NCBI GenBank assembly: GCA_015488375.1
Contig: WFNX01000026.1
Location: 1-33,649 of the forward strand
Direction: 5' to 3'
Source of the DNA: Mariprofundaceae bacterium
Lineage (GTDB): Bacteria; Pseudomonadota; Zetaproteobacteria; Mariprofundales; Mariprofundaceae
Length of the DNA stretch: 33,649 bases
How positions within the stretch are numbered: the stretch's first letter is position 1; each line of letters begins with the position of its first letter. The translations under genes and the position numbers were made by a program. This document shows positions 8,547 through 18,096 of this stretch, piece after piece. The notes under the pieces are model-generated. The model had not been told where the DNA came from, searched no databases, and saw only the letters and a program-made list of their open reading frames with translations.

Positions 8547-9269
8547 ATGTTACGTTATTTCTGGATTTTCGGACTTGTGTTCCTGTTATCTTCCTGTGCC
8601 AGCGACCTTAAGCATCAGGGCACCGCTGAAGAAGATTATGCCTATGCCCAGCACCTGCTGGATGAAGGAAGGTATGATATCGCCAATCAGTACCTGGAAC
8701 ACTATGATGAACACCATCCCTACAGCCATTATTCCATTCAGGCAGAACTGTTACGCATTTTTGCGGCTTACAAAAATGGTGAATACATTCTTTCCGAAAC
8801 CCTCAGCAACCGTTTTATCGATCGTCATCCCCGTCACCCCAACGTCGATTATGCCAAATATATGCTGGGCATGAGCTATTATCATCAGATCACCAAGGCC
8901 GAGCGCGATTCCACCCAGACCCAGAATGCCATTCAGGCATTTAACCGCCTGATCAGGGAGCATCCTTCCTCCAGCTATGCCAAGGATGGCGCATCACGAT
9001 TGCAAATGCTTTACAATCGGCTGGCTGCCCATGAACTCGCAATCGGCATGCATTATTATGACCGGGAGCGCTATGTCGCTGCGGCCAATCGTTTCCAGTA
9101 CATTGTCGATCATTATGAAATCACCCCGTCGATTGAGGAGGCGCTGTACTATCTGGCCTCATCCTATGACAAACTGGGCCTGCATGATGAAGCCAGGGAC
9201 ATTGCCACACTGTTGCGTTATAACTATCCCCACAGTGAATGGAGTGACGAGGCAGGCGAGTTTCTCTGA
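8547..9269 (+). CDS. bamD: Outer membrane assembly lipoprotein BamD
   Basis: 240 residues from the ATG at 8547. The lipoprotein signal ends in LLSSCASD, with the lipidated Cys at residue 17. The rest is a chain of TPR-like helix pairs (AEEDYAYAQHLLDEGRYDIA, then EYILSETLSNRFIDRHPRHP, then QAFNRLIREHPSSSYAKDG), the standard BamD/YfiO architecture of about 240 residues. BamD is an essential part of the BAM complex that inserts beta-barrel proteins into the outer membrane, so the organism is diderm. It lies nine bases after pgeF and is convergent with the nucleotidyltransferase gene. Confidence 0.93.
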   Translation: MLRYFWIFGLVFLLSSCASDLKHQGTAEEDYAYAQHLLDEGRYDIANQYLEHYDEHHPYSHYSIQAELLRIFAAYKNGEYILSETLSNRFIDRHPRHPNVDYAKYMLGMSYYHQITKAERDSTQTQNAIQAFNRLIREHPSSSYAKDGASRLQMLYNRLAAHELAIGMHYYDRERYVAAANRFQYIVDHYEITPSIEEALYYLASSYDKLGLHDEARDIATLLRYNYPHSEWSDEAGEFL

Positions 9270-9288
9270 TTTAAGGCTGTAACCGGGC

Positions 9289-9975
9289 CTAACGGCTCCG
9301 GTAATAACGATCTGCCGCGTAAAGATCGGCCGGGCGACCAATATCGAACCAGTGGCCATCATGATGATATCCCCGGCACTGTTGCCGCTCCATGCAGTCC
9401 CGGATGCAGGCCAGCAATGAAAAGCACTCACCCGCCGGCCACCGATGTAACACCGCAGCCGACCAGAGGGAAACACCGGCAAAGGTCAAACGCCTGCCCT
9501 GACAACACGTGACCTGCCCGCCATGCAAACAAAAATCCCCTGATGCATGATGCAAGGGGTTATCCACCAGGGCCAGCACAGCTCCCTGCCGGGGCAGGCA
9601 CCCCGCCAGTTGCTGCACATCGATATCGGCCTGGATATCCGCATTATGCACCAGCAGGGCCTCGCTGGCCGGCAACAGTTCCATGGCCTGGCGCACACCA
9701 CCGCCGGAATCCAGCAATGCCGGTTCATGACTGTAAACCACGCGCGCGCCAAAACGTCTGCCATCGCCGATGGTTTCGCGCAACATCGCCGCATGATGGT
9801 GCGTATTAATGGCAATATCGCGAATTCCTGCCGCCACCAGGCGGCGCATGATGCGGATAACCGAGGCCTCGCCGGCGATCTGCATCAAGGCTTTGGGGCG
9901 CCGATGCGTCAGCCATTTCAGCCGCGTGCCAAGACCGGCCGCCAGAATCACCGCGCATTCGATATTTGCTGTCAC
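9289..9975 (-). CDS. murU: Sugar-1-phosphate nucleotidyltransferase, probably MurNAc-1-P uridylyltransferase
   Basis: 228 residues from the GTG at 9975, which overlaps the preceding stop as GTGA. It has a Rossmann-like NTP-transferase fold with the nucleotide loop AVILAAGLGTRL, then THRRPKALMQIAG, the conserved HEPALLDSGGGV and the metal-binding LLVHNADI. Length, the SGGGV motif and the lack of a C-terminal hexapeptide domain fit MurU, which makes UDP-MurNAc in the cell-wall recycling route that by-passes MurA. A hexose-1-phosphate nucleotidyltransferase of another kind cannot be excluded. The usual partner kinase AmgK is not next to it in this window. Confidence 0.7.
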   Translation of the reverse strand: MTANIECAVILAAGLGTRLKWLTHRRPKALMQIAGEASVIRIMRRLVAAGIRDIAINTHHHAAMLRETIGDGRRFGARVVYSHEPALLDSGGGVRQAMELLPASEALLVHNADIQADIDVQQLAGCLPRQGAVLALVDNPLHHASGDFCLHGGQVTCCQGRRLTFAGVSLWSAAVLHRWPAGECFSLLACIRDCMERQQCRGYHHDGHWFDIGRPADLYAADRYYRSR

Positions 9976-10229
9976 GATGTCTTCCTGCCGGCGCGGAGCA
10001 AACCCCATACATTGATGCCGGTCCAGGCAAGTTCCAGCACAATCAATCCTGCATTGCGATACAGCAATGCCAGCCATAACAGACACAAGCCACCGAGCAG
10101 GCTGACAGAAAAATAAAAACGCTTTTTTTCCGGCCTGGCAACCATGACACCATAGGCAAACAGAATCAGCCAGGCCCCCAGCATGCCCAGTATCTGTTCA
10201 AGCGCATACCCGCCTGTGTCCGCATTCAT
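9972..10229 (-). CDS. Small three-helix membrane protein (CBU_0592-like)
   Basis: 85 residues with three predicted transmembrane helices (about 15-30, 39-57 and 59-78). The pattern LGAWLILFAYGVMVA, then FYFSVSLLGGLCLLWLAL, then LIVLELAWTGINVWGL, with a conserved-looking Trp near the end, resembles the CBU_0592-like domain, a bacterial membrane family without known function. Both ends overlap neighbours by four bases (ATGA from the patatin gene, GTGA into the nucleotidyltransferase), so it is certainly translated within this operon. The function is unknown. Confidence 0.7.
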   Translation of the reverse strand: MNADTGGYALEQILGMLGAWLILFAYGVMVARPEKKRFYFSVSLLGGLCLLWLALLYRNAGLIVLELAWTGINVWGLLRAGRKTS

Positions 10230-11158
10230 GTACGTTGCAATGCGGCAAGCAACTGCGGCATGATCTCCAGCGTAGCCTGCCGACCTTTCTCAATTTCTTC
10301 CTTCGGGCGGGAAAAATCATGCCACTGCGTGTAGGCCACCAGCGGCTCAATCAGGATATCGGCATACTGTTTCTCATAGCGCCGAAGATATAATGATTTG
10401 ATTTGCGAGGACCAGTCCAGCATGCCATAGACATTAGCCGGTTCATAATCATCCAGCGGCCGTGAACCGACATTGACCGCAACCACCAGTTGCTCCTCCG
10501 AAGCCAGCATGCTTGCCTCCCGGGCCGGAATTTCGGAAGCCAGACCGCCATCCATATATTTTTCATCCGCAATCCTGACTGGTTCAAATACGCCCGGAAT
10601 CGCCATACTGGCAGCAATCGCCCGACTCAGGGCCACGCCATGCTGCTGCGAAAAAATACGACATTCGCCACAGGGAAACTGTACCGCTGTAATAAACAGG
10701 GGGATTTTTACAGCCGAGAAATCCTTGCCGCCGGTAAACAACTCGGCAACCTCATACAACACCTGCACATCCGCAAAGGCCATATCCGTTGCCGCCTTGG
10801 TGTACATAACAGTTTGCCTGGCCGCCGACACAAAACGTGACAACCAGCTTTCATCCGGATGGTCGGCTTCCTCAATAACAGGCAATTCCAGGCGATGGAA
10901 AGGTTCGGACTGAAGATATTCCAGTGCCTGCTCCTGAATACTGGCCGCACTGTTACCCATCGCATACATCGCCCCAAACAAGGCGCCAATGCTGGTGCCG
11001 ATAATGGCATCCGGCACCAGATCATGCTGCTCCAGAACATCAAACACGCCCAGGTGCGCCAGCCCGCGACCACCGCCACCGCCCAGGGCCAGGACAAAGC
11101 CGCTTTTTTTCTTTGCCGATCGATGCCCGTGCGGAAACCACTGCTCCCAGATACTCAT
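10226..11158 (-). CDS. Patatin-like phospholipase (RssA/NTE branch)
   Basis: 310 residues. The oxyanion glycines GGGGGRGLAHLG, the nucleophile elbow GTSIG and the catalytic Asp in YMDGGLASEIP give the complete Ser-Asp dyad of patatin-like serine lipases. There is no signal peptide, so it is cytoplasmic or membrane-associated. Substrate is unknown; related bacterial proteins include E. coli RssA. The C-terminal third (LDWSSQIKSLYLRRYEKQYAD) is helical and matches the lid region seen in this branch. It is coupled to glnD upstream by an ATGA overlap. Confidence 0.88.
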   Translation of the reverse strand: MSIWEQWFPHGHRSAKKKSGFVLALGGGGGRGLAHLGVFDVLEQHDLVPDAIIGTSIGALFGAMYAMGNSAASIQEQALEYLQSEPFHRLELPVIEEADHPDESWLSRFVSAARQTVMYTKAATDMAFADVQVLYEVAELFTGGKDFSAVKIPLFITAVQFPCGECRIFSQQHGVALSRAIAASMAIPGVFEPVRIADEKYMDGGLASEIPAREASMLASEEQLVVAVNVGSRPLDDYEPANVYGMLDWSSQIKSLYLRRYEKQYADILIEPLVAYTQWHDFSRPKEEIEKGRQATLEIMPQLLAALQRT

Positions 11159-13719
11159 GCTGCCTCCGGCAACCGTGCCGCCTGCTCAAGCCGGACAAGC
11201 AATTGTTGCATTTCCTCCGTCGTCAATGGCTGACCGTCCTTACCAACGAGAAAAAATACATCAACAGCCCGTTCGCCAAATGTGGATATCGCCGCATTGC
11301 GGATATTGTACCCTTCCCTGCTGATCGTATAGGTCAATCGCGCCAGCAATCCGGGATGATCCGCCGTGCTCACCTCGATAGCCGTCTGCCTTGATGAGGC
11401 TTCCGGCAAATGCCGAACTCGCACCGGCACATGCTCCATCAGAATATGTTTCCTGTGGCGGATACTACGGGGCTCCTGTAACCCCTGATACTCATCGAGT
11501 ATATTGCAAATGCGCTTTTCAATACGTTGCAGGTCCGTCGCTTCATCAAATGCCTGCCCGTCTGCACTTTGCACGTGGAAGACATCCAGAGCCCGTCCAT
11601 CGTACAGTTCAAAGGCCTGAGCCGCAATAATACTGACATGACCTGAACTCATGACATCGGCAAGCGTTGCCAGCAAACCTGGCCGTTCGTCCGTCACAAC
11701 CATAATCAACGTCTCACAACGCTTGCTATCCACCCAACTGGCCACTCTGCGTCTGCCCTGACTGGCAACTATCAGCTCCATGATTTGCGCCAGCTGATGC
11801 GGCGGAAAATGGGTCAGACAACGCCGGGGAATCAGGGACACGGCCTTATCAAGCAATGTTTCATCCAGTGACAGCTTGTCGCGTGCTGCCTGCACACGAA
11901 TTTTCAGCATTTCTTCCGCTGACTTGCTGCGTATATGATCGCCACGAAAATAACGCTGGGTGGCCTGATACAACTCCCGCAGCAGGGTTCCCTTCCAGTC
12001 ATTCCATACATTCGGCCCCACGGCAGCAATATCGGCCACGGTCAATAATAAAAGATAATCCAGCCGCCCCGCGTCACCCACCAGATCAGCAAATTTACGG
12101 ATAACCTCAGGGTCGGATAAATCACAGCGCTGGCTGGTCACGGCCATTGTCAGGTGCTCCCGCACCAGCCATTCGACCAGTGCCGAAGCATCGACGTTCA
12201 GCTCCATGCGCTGGCAGAAACGACGCGCCAGCATGGCGCCGTTGTGCGAATGATCTCCCGGCATGCCCTTGGCGATATCATGGAAAAGCAGGGCCAAGTA
12301 AAGCAATTCGGGACGGTGAATCTTGTAAATCACCTCGGCTGCCAGGTCCAGACGTTGCGGACGCTCGCCATGAATAAAATTGCGTGCTTCACCAACAGCA
12401 CGAATCGTATGCTCATCGACTGTATAGGCATGATAACGATTGAACTGCCCTAACCCGACCACATGCCGAAACTCCGGAATATAGCGCCCCAGCACGCCGG
12501 TATCGTTCATTTCCTTCAACGTCCAGTGCACATTGCGTTTGGCGCGCAAAATGGCCATGAAATGCTCTCTGGCATCGGGATGCCGGCGAAAATCATCATC
12601 AATCAGCAATACATCCTCGCGGATCTGGCGCAAGGCCGTGCTGGAAAGCCGCCGCCGGCCTTCCTGGGCGATATGAAAAATGCGCAGCAGTCGCAGACGA
12701 TCCTCCTGAAACACCCGTTCATGGGCAATACCCACCCGGTCTCCCTGCAATGTAAATCCATCACCGATATCCTTCTTCCATGAAAACAGCCTGGGATTCA
12801 GCAGTTCATCAAAATGCATGGTTAACAGCCCGCTGACACGTGCCAGCCGGCCGGCATGACGGAAATAGTCCTTCATGAAAACTTCCACTGCGGGCCGCCC
12901 CTCAGCCGGCTGATATCCCATGCATTCGGTCAGGGCCATCTGCAATTCGAAGCTCAGCCTGTCCACACCGCGCCCGCTCTCCAGGTGCAGGCCTGTCCGA
13001 CAACGCAACAGAAAGTCCCGGGCGGTCAGCAGATGCTCCAGTTCCCGTGGTGATAACACACCATGTTCCGTTAACCCCTCGGCATCCCGGATGTCATACC
13101 ATGCACGCGCCATCCAGAAAATCGACTGAACATCACGCAAGCCGCCCTTACCCTCCTTGATATCCGGTTCCATCAGGAAGGCGGTATCACCACTGCGCAA
13201 ATGTCGTTGTTCAACCTCGGCGCGTTTGACACGAACAAACTTTTTGTATTGTCGCCGAAAAAACGATTCCAGTTGTTCATCCATGGCGTGATAATGTTCA
13301 CCTGTACCATCTAACAGGCGTGACTCCAGCGATGCCGTTGCCGCATCCCAGTCGTTCTGAATATGCTCCAGTGACTCCTTGACGCTGCGCACAGCATAGC
13401 CGACCTTGGCTCCCATATCCCACAACGCATAAAGGAATGCCTGGATTTCCTCATTCACATGTTCATCGACCCGTTCCGGCACCAGCAGCCAGAAATCCCA
13501 GTCCGAGAATGGTGCCAGTTCCGCACGCCCGTACCCGCCTACCGCCACCAGATCAACACAGGTCGATGCCGTCGGGGCATGCTGCCGCCAGAGATCCGCG
13601 ACGATCTCATCCACCCCGTCGCTCATCATGCGACACAACACACTGCCGTCCTGCCCCTGCCGAAAGGACTCCCGGATCGTGTCATGCAAGGCTTGCAGCC
13701 GGGCCTTAGGCTGACTCAT
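11155..13719 (-). CDS. glnD: Bifunctional [protein-PII] uridylyltransferase / uridylyl-removing enzyme
   Basis: 854 residues. Domains in order are a nucleotidyltransferase ([19 protein letters not shown], with metal-binding Asp residues), a GlnD-specific helical region, an HD phosphohydrolase domain ([11 protein letters not shown], then DHSHNGA), and two C-terminal ACT domains ([20 protein letters not shown] and [19 protein letters not shown]). GlnD senses glutamine through its ACT domains and adds or removes UMP on PII, which controls glutamine synthetase and NtrBC. It overlaps mutS upstream by 14 bp and the patatin gene downstream by 4 bp. Length matches the family. Confidence 0.96.
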   Translation of the reverse strand: MSQPKARLQALHDTIRESFRQGQDGSVLCRMMSDGVDEIVADLWRQHAPTASTCVDLVAVGGYGRAELAPFSDWDFWLLVPERVDEHVNEEIQAFLYALWDMGAKVGYAVRSVKESLEHIQNDWDAATASLESRLLDGTGEHYHAMDEQLESFFRRQYKKFVRVKRAEVEQRHLRSGDTAFLMEPDIKEGKGGLRDVQSIFWMARAWYDIRDAEGLTEHGVLSPRELEHLLTARDFLLRCRTGLHLESGRGVDRLSFELQMALTECMGYQPAEGRPAVEVFMKDYFRHAGRLARVSGLLTMHFDELLNPRLFSWKKDIGDGFTLQGDRVGIAHERVFQEDRLRLLRIFHIAQEGRRRLSSTALRQIREDVLLIDDDFRRHPDAREHFMAILRAKRNVHWTLKEMNDTGVLGRYIPEFRHVVGLGQFNRYHAYTVDEHTIRAVGEARNFIHGERPQRLDLAAEVIYKIHRPELLYLALLFHDIAKGMPGDHSHNGAMLARRFCQRMELNVDASALVEWLVREHLTMAVTSQRCDLSDPEVIRKFADLVGDAGRLDYLLLLTVADIAAVGPNVWNDWKGTLLRELYQATQRYFRGDHIRSKSAEEMLKIRVQAARDKLSLDETLLDKAVSLIPRRCLTHFPPHQLAQIMELIVASQGRRRVASWVDSKRCETLIMVVTDERPGLLATLADVMSSGHVSIIAAQAFELYDGRALDVFHVQSADGQAFDEATDLQRIEKRICNILDEYQGLQEPRSIRHRKHILMEHVPVRVRHLPEASSRQTAIEVSTADHPGLLARLTYTISREGYNIRNAAISTFGERAVDVFFLVGKDGQPLTTEEMQQLLVRLEQAARLPEAA

Positions 13720-16312
13720 GGGCTTGCACCTCCTGTTTCAGTTCCGCCAGCAAATTCAGGGCATCCAGTGGCCGCAAATGATTCTCGTCCACCTCGGCCA
13801 GACGCTCAGCGATGCGTTGCAAATGCCTGAGTTCCTGTTCCTTTCTGCGTTGTTCCGCAACAGCAAACAATCCCAGCTGCGTTTTACCCTTTTCTGCCGC
13901 CAGTTCCGAATCATGCTCCAGACGAAACAGGTGTTCACGCGCGCGCTTGATCACGTCCCGCGGCATACCGGCCAGCTGCGCAACGGCAATGCCGTAGGAC
14001 TGATCGGCGGCATCCTCAATCACGCGATGCAGAAACACGACCTGCCCGTTCCATTCACGCACAGTCACCGAGGCATTGAATGCCGCCTCGTACTGATCTG
14101 GCAGTTCCGTCAGCTCATGATAATGGGTGGCAAACAGGGTCAGCACATCTTCGCTGGCCACCAGCTTTTCAGCTACCGCCCAGGCAATGGCCATGCCGTC
14201 CCAGGTGCTTGTTCCACGGCCGATTTCATCAACAATCACCAGTGAACGTGGCTCCAGTTGATTGAGGATCGTTGCGGTTTCCATCATCTCCACCATAAAT
14301 GTCGAACGCCCGCTGGCCAGTTCATCACCGGCACCGACACGCGTGAAGATTCGCCTGGTTAATGGAATACGCGCACTTTCCGCCGGCACAAAGCAACCGG
14401 TATGAGCCAGCCATACAATCCAGGCGACCTGCCTCATATAGGTTGATTTACCCCCCATATTCGGACCGGTCAGCAACATGAAACGACGGGATTTCAAATC
14501 CATATGCGTATCATTGGTGACGAATTCTTCTCGCCCCAGCGCCTGCTCGACCAGTGCATGCCGTCCGGCCTGAATCTGCAATTGTCGGCCCTGATGCACA
14601 TCCGGTCGCACGTAACGATAGTTCCGCGCCAGCCAGGCAAAACAGGAAAGCACATCCAGCATGGCCACCGCTGCAGCGGCCTGCTGAATCGCCGCGGCCT
14701 GCTGGCTGATCCGCTGACACAATTGTTCAATCAGCCAGCTCTCCCTGCTCATTGCCTGATCACGGGCACCCAGAATTTCCGATTCAAAGCGATGCAATTC
14801 GTCGGTAATAAAACGTTCCGCATTGACCAGCGTCTGCTTGCGCACATAGTCCGCCGGCGCATGTTCGGCCTGTGCCTTCGAAATTTCGATAAAATAGCCA
14901 AACACCTTGTTATATTTGACGCGAAGATTGGCCAGCCCTGTCCGCTCCCGCTCACGGGCTTCATATTCTTTCAGCCAGGCTCCGGCATCATCAGCCAGCT
15001 TGCGCAGCCGGTCCAGTTCCGCATCGTAGCCGGCGCGAATTACGCCACCATCCCGAAATACAGCCGGCGGCGTTGCCTCGATCGCCGCATCCAGTTCTGT
15101 CGCCAGCTCCTCCAGACCACTCATTGCCCGGCGCATGTGTTCAAACAGACCGCTGCGTTCGCCGATTGCCTGCACCAGTTCCGGCAGGGCCATCAGACTA
15201 TCGGCCATCCCCCTGAAGTCTCTCGGCAAGGCACGCCCCAGCAACAGCCGTGTCAGCATACGTTCCATATCACGAATATTCGACAGTGTCTCCAGAATCG
15301 CCTGCTGTGCCTCCGCATCGTCCAGCAAGCTCTGCACCGCATCCTGACGTGCCTGAATCATTGCCGTATCCAGCAAGGGGAAATTCAGCCACTGGCGCAG
15401 CATGCGGGCACCCATGGCCGTCCCTGTCTGATCGATGACGGCCAGCATGCCGGCTTTCGCATCACCATTCATGCCGCAGTGCAATTCCAGATTACGCCGT
15501 GAACGCGCATCAATACGCATAAAATCGGCATGCTCTCTGAACACCGGCAGTTCGGCATGCGCCAGCGCACCTTTCTGGGTCTGCTCCAGATAAACCAGAA
15601 TCGCACCGACTGCCGCACTGACCGCCAGATGCTGCTGCAAATTCAGCGCATCCCAATCCGACACGCCAAAATGCATTTGCAGTTTCTCCCGCGCCACCGC
15701 GGCACTGAAGCTCCAGTCACCCGGATGTGCCGCACTGCAATTGAGTACATCCGGCTTTTCCTGCCCGTTCATTAACAGAATTTCCGCCGGGCGTAATACC
15801 TCCAGATACTCATCCAGAGCGGATGACTGCTCACCCTCATACAGCAACCAACGGCCGGTCGAGACATCCAGTGCCGCCAGCCCCCATGCATTATCCGTAT
15901 AGAACAAGGCTGCCAGAGGCGCCGACTGCTGTTGCGGCAACAGTTCGGACTCGGTAATCGTGCCGGGCGTAACCACACGCACTACTTCCCGCCGCACAGG
16001 TCCTTTCTTGCCATCAGGCGGCTCCATCTGTTCACAAATCGCCACGCGCATGCCCGCCCGAACCAGTCGGGCCAGATAGGTTTCGGCCTGATGCCATGGC
16101 ACACCGGCCATGGGAATATCCTGTCCGCCCGACTTGCCGCGTTTGGTCAACGTGATATCCAGAATATCCGCAGCCACACGCGCATCATCAAAGAACATTT
16201 CATAGAAATCGCCCATGCGATAGAACAAAAGACAATCGGCATACTCGGCCTTGATTGCCAGGTACTGCTGCATCATCGGCGTATGTTTCGGAGAATCGGA
16301 CATCTTGCTCAT
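13706..16312 (-). CDS. mutS: DNA mismatch repair protein MutS
   Basis: 868 residues from the ATG at 16312, chosen because [20 protein letters not shown] then follows after only a few residues, as in other MutS proteins; an ATG at 16303 is also possible and 16339 cannot be excluded. The mismatch-binding GDFYEMF motif is near the N-terminus. The C-terminal ATPase has Walker [14 protein letters not shown] and Walker [16 protein letters not shown], followed by FATHYHEL. MutS recognises mismatches and small loops and recruits MutL. It is the first gene of a five-gene minus-strand chain linked by overlaps and divergent from the antiporter gene. Confidence 0.96.
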   Translation of the reverse strand: MSKMSDSPKHTPMMQQYLAIKAEYADCLLFYRMGDFYEMFFDDARVAADILDITLTKRGKSGGQDIPMAGVPWHQAETYLARLVRAGMRVAICEQMEPPDGKKGPVRREVVRVVTPGTITESELLPQQQSAPLAALFYTDNAWGLAALDVSTGRWLLYEGEQSSALDEYLEVLRPAEILLMNGQEKPDVLNCSAAHPGDWSFSAAVAREKLQMHFGVSDWDALNLQQHLAVSAAVGAILVYLEQTQKGALAHAELPVFREHADFMRIDARSRRNLELHCGMNGDAKAGMLAVIDQTGTAMGARMLRQWLNFPLLDTAMIQARQDAVQSLLDDAEAQQAILETLSNIRDMERMLTRLLLGRALPRDFRGMADSLMALPELVQAIGERSGLFEHMRRAMSGLEELATELDAAIEATPPAVFRDGGVIRAGYDAELDRLRKLADDAGAWLKEYEARERERTGLANLRVKYNKVFGYFIEISKAQAEHAPADYVRKQTLVNAERFITDELHRFESEILGARDQAMSRESWLIEQLCQRISQQAAAIQQAAAAVAMLDVLSCFAWLARNYRYVRPDVHQGRQLQIQAGRHALVEQALGREEFVTNDTHMDLKSRRFMLLTGPNMGGKSTYMRQVAWIVWLAHTGCFVPAESARIPLTRRIFTRVGAGDELASGRSTFMVEMMETATILNQLEPRSLVIVDEIGRGTSTWDGMAIAWAVAEKLVASEDVLTLFATHYHELTELPDQYEAAFNASVTVREWNGQVVFLHRVIEDAADQSYGIAVAQLAGMPRDVIKRAREHLFRLEHDSELAAEKGKTQLGLFAVAEQRRKEQELRHLQRIAERLAEVDENHLRPLDALNLLAELKQEVQAHESA

Positions 16313-16446
16313 CGCGCATAATGTAGCATGCAGCATCATCTTGCACAGCCATCAATACGCTGCCATTCGCTGTCTGCAATCAAATTCCGGCTTGTGCATT
16401 CACTCGTTTCGGCATACGTTGAAGACAGACCATCGACGGAGGTGCA

Positions 16447-18096
16447 ATGGAATACAGTTATCTGAATGATACCCTGATCATCCTGCTGGCCACGGTGGGC
16501 ATCATGATGCTGTTTCTTCACCTGCATATTCCGGCAGTGCTCGGTTATTTCGCCGTCGGCATGATGGTAGGCCCCTACACCCTGGGCCTGGTGAACGACG
16601 TTGAACATATTCGCGTGCTGGCGGAATTCGGGGTGGTCTTTCTGATGTTCAGCATCGGCCTGGAGTTTTCTGTCGCGCAATTACGGCGCATGAAAAACAT
16701 CGTGCTGGGCCCGGGCAGTGGCCAGGTACTGGCGACTGCGACTTTGACCACGCTGATTGCTGTAGCCATGGGCATGCAAGCGGCAAGCGCGCTGGTACTT
16801 GGCGGCATTATCGCCATGTCTTCCACGGCTCTGGTTATCAAGGCGCTGACCGATCAGGCAGAGCTGCATACCCGCCACGGTCGCAACAGCCTGGGTATTT
16901 TGCTGTTTCAGGACATCATGGTCGTACCGTTCCTGATTCTGGTGTCCATGCTTAGCAGCACCGGCCAGGCCGACACATTGACGGTACTCAGAGCCCTGTT
17001 TGAAGGTATCCTGGCTCTCGTCCTGTTTTTTGCCTTTGGTCGCTGGATTCTTCGCCCCCTGTTCCGCCAGGTATCCCGTTTTCAGTCCGCTGAATTATTC
17101 ACACTTACGGCGCTGCTGGTCGTACTCGTCTCCGCCTGGCTAACCCACCGCGTCGGCCTGAGTTTTGCACTGGGCGCATTTCTTGCCGGGGTGATGCTCA
17201 GCGAAACAGAGTTCCGTCACCAGATGGCGTCGGAAATCCGTCCTTTCCGGGATGTTCTGCTCGGCCTGTTTTTCATTACCATCGGGATGATGCTTGATTT
17301 CACCGGACTGCCTGAAATCTGGCCGTCGGTTCTGTTGCTGTTCATCGCGCTGATCACGCTTAAAACGCTCATCACCTTGCTTTTCTGCCGTCTCGGCGGC
17401 TGCAATACCGCTGTATCCCTGCGCACCGCTTTAATTCTCGCGCATGGCGGCGAATTCGGTTTTGCCATCCTGATCCTGGCCATGGATGGCAACATTTTCA
17501 GTGCCGGCGAAGGACAAACCGTGCTCGCAGCCATGCTGCTGAGCATGATCGTTGCGCCACCGATTATTCGTTACAATGGCCTGATCGCCGCCCGTCTTAT
17601 GCCTGAAGCCATGAAAAAAAGCCGCGAGGAAATACGCCGTAAAATCAGCGAAAAATCCCGTTCCCTGCAGCACCATATTATCGTCTGTGGCTATGGCAGA
17701 ATCGGCCGGCATACGCTGAAGCTGCTGCATGAACATCACCTTCCCTGTCTGGCTATTGAACTTGATCCAGAAAAGGTTCGGCAGGGCGTGGCCGATGGTG
17801 CACCGGTCTCCTATGGTGATGCAGGCAGTCTTGAACTGCTGCGGGCCTGCGGCCTTTCACGCGCGGCAGCGCTGGTTATCAGCCCGATCGATTTTAATAC
17901 CACCATGAAAATCATTCGCCGTGTACGTGCCGTTGAGACCGATATTCCCATCATCGTCCGCACGCGCAAGGAAATACACCTCTATCAGTTCTACCAGGCA
18001 GGTGCGACCGAAGTCGTTGCCGACACCTTCGGCAGCGATCACATGCTCACAGCAGAACTGTTGCAATCGCTGGGCATCCTTGAAAGTGGAGACTAG
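16447..18096 (+). CDS. CPA2-family monovalent cation/proton antiporter with TrkA-N domain (KefB/KefC-like)
   Basis: 549 residues. The first ~390 residues form a 12-helix Na+/H+ exchanger domain with typical CPA2 segments (LHIPAVLGYFAVGMMVGPY, FGVVFLMFSIGLEFS, SSTALVIKALTDQ, LSFALGAFLAGVMLSE). Then a Rossmann TrkA-N/RCK domain begins IIVCGYGRIGRHTL and carries the acidic AIELDPEKV. It is shorter than E. coli KefB/KefC (about 600 residues), missing some of their C-terminal extension. Glutathione gating is therefore not assured. A Shine-Dalgarno GGAGG precedes the ATG. The TAG stop lies inside the CTAG target duplication of the following insertion sequence, and the protein is unaltered by the insertion. 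Confidence 0.85.
   Translation: MEYSYLNDTLIILLATVGIMMLFLHLHIPAVLGYFAVGMMVGPYTLGLVNDVEHIRVLAEFGVVFLMFSIGLEFSVAQLRRMKNIVLGPGSGQVLATATLTTLIAVAMGMQAASALVLGGIIAMSSTALVIKALTDQAELHTRHGRNSLGILLFQDIMVVPFLILVSMLSSTGQADTLTVLRALFEGILALVLFFAFGRWILRPLFRQVSRFQSAELFTLTALLVVLVSAWLTHRVGLSFALGAFLAGVMLSETEFRHQMASEIRPFRDVLLGLFFITIGMMLDFTGLPEIWPSVLLLFIALITLKTLITLLFCRLGGCNTAVSLRTALILAHGGEFGFAILILAMDGNIFSAGEGQTVLAAMLLSMIVAPPIIRYNGLIAARLMPEAMKKSREEIRRKISEKSRSLQHHIIVCGYGRIGRHTLKLLHEHHLPCLAIELDPEKVRQGVADGAPVSYGDAGSLELLRACGLSRAAALVISPIDFNTTMKIIRRVRAVETDIPIIVRTRKEIHLYQFYQAGATEVVADTFGSDHMLTAELLQSLGILESGD
18093..18096. repeat. Target-site duplication CTAG, left copy
   Basis: CTAG immediately outside the left inverted repeat. 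The last three bases are the antiporter's TAG stop codon. Confidence 0.85.

Noticed and set aside
14504-15502. 332-codon open frame antisense to mutS
   Set aside because: Shadow of a clear MutS coding sequence; no recognisable motif or start signals.
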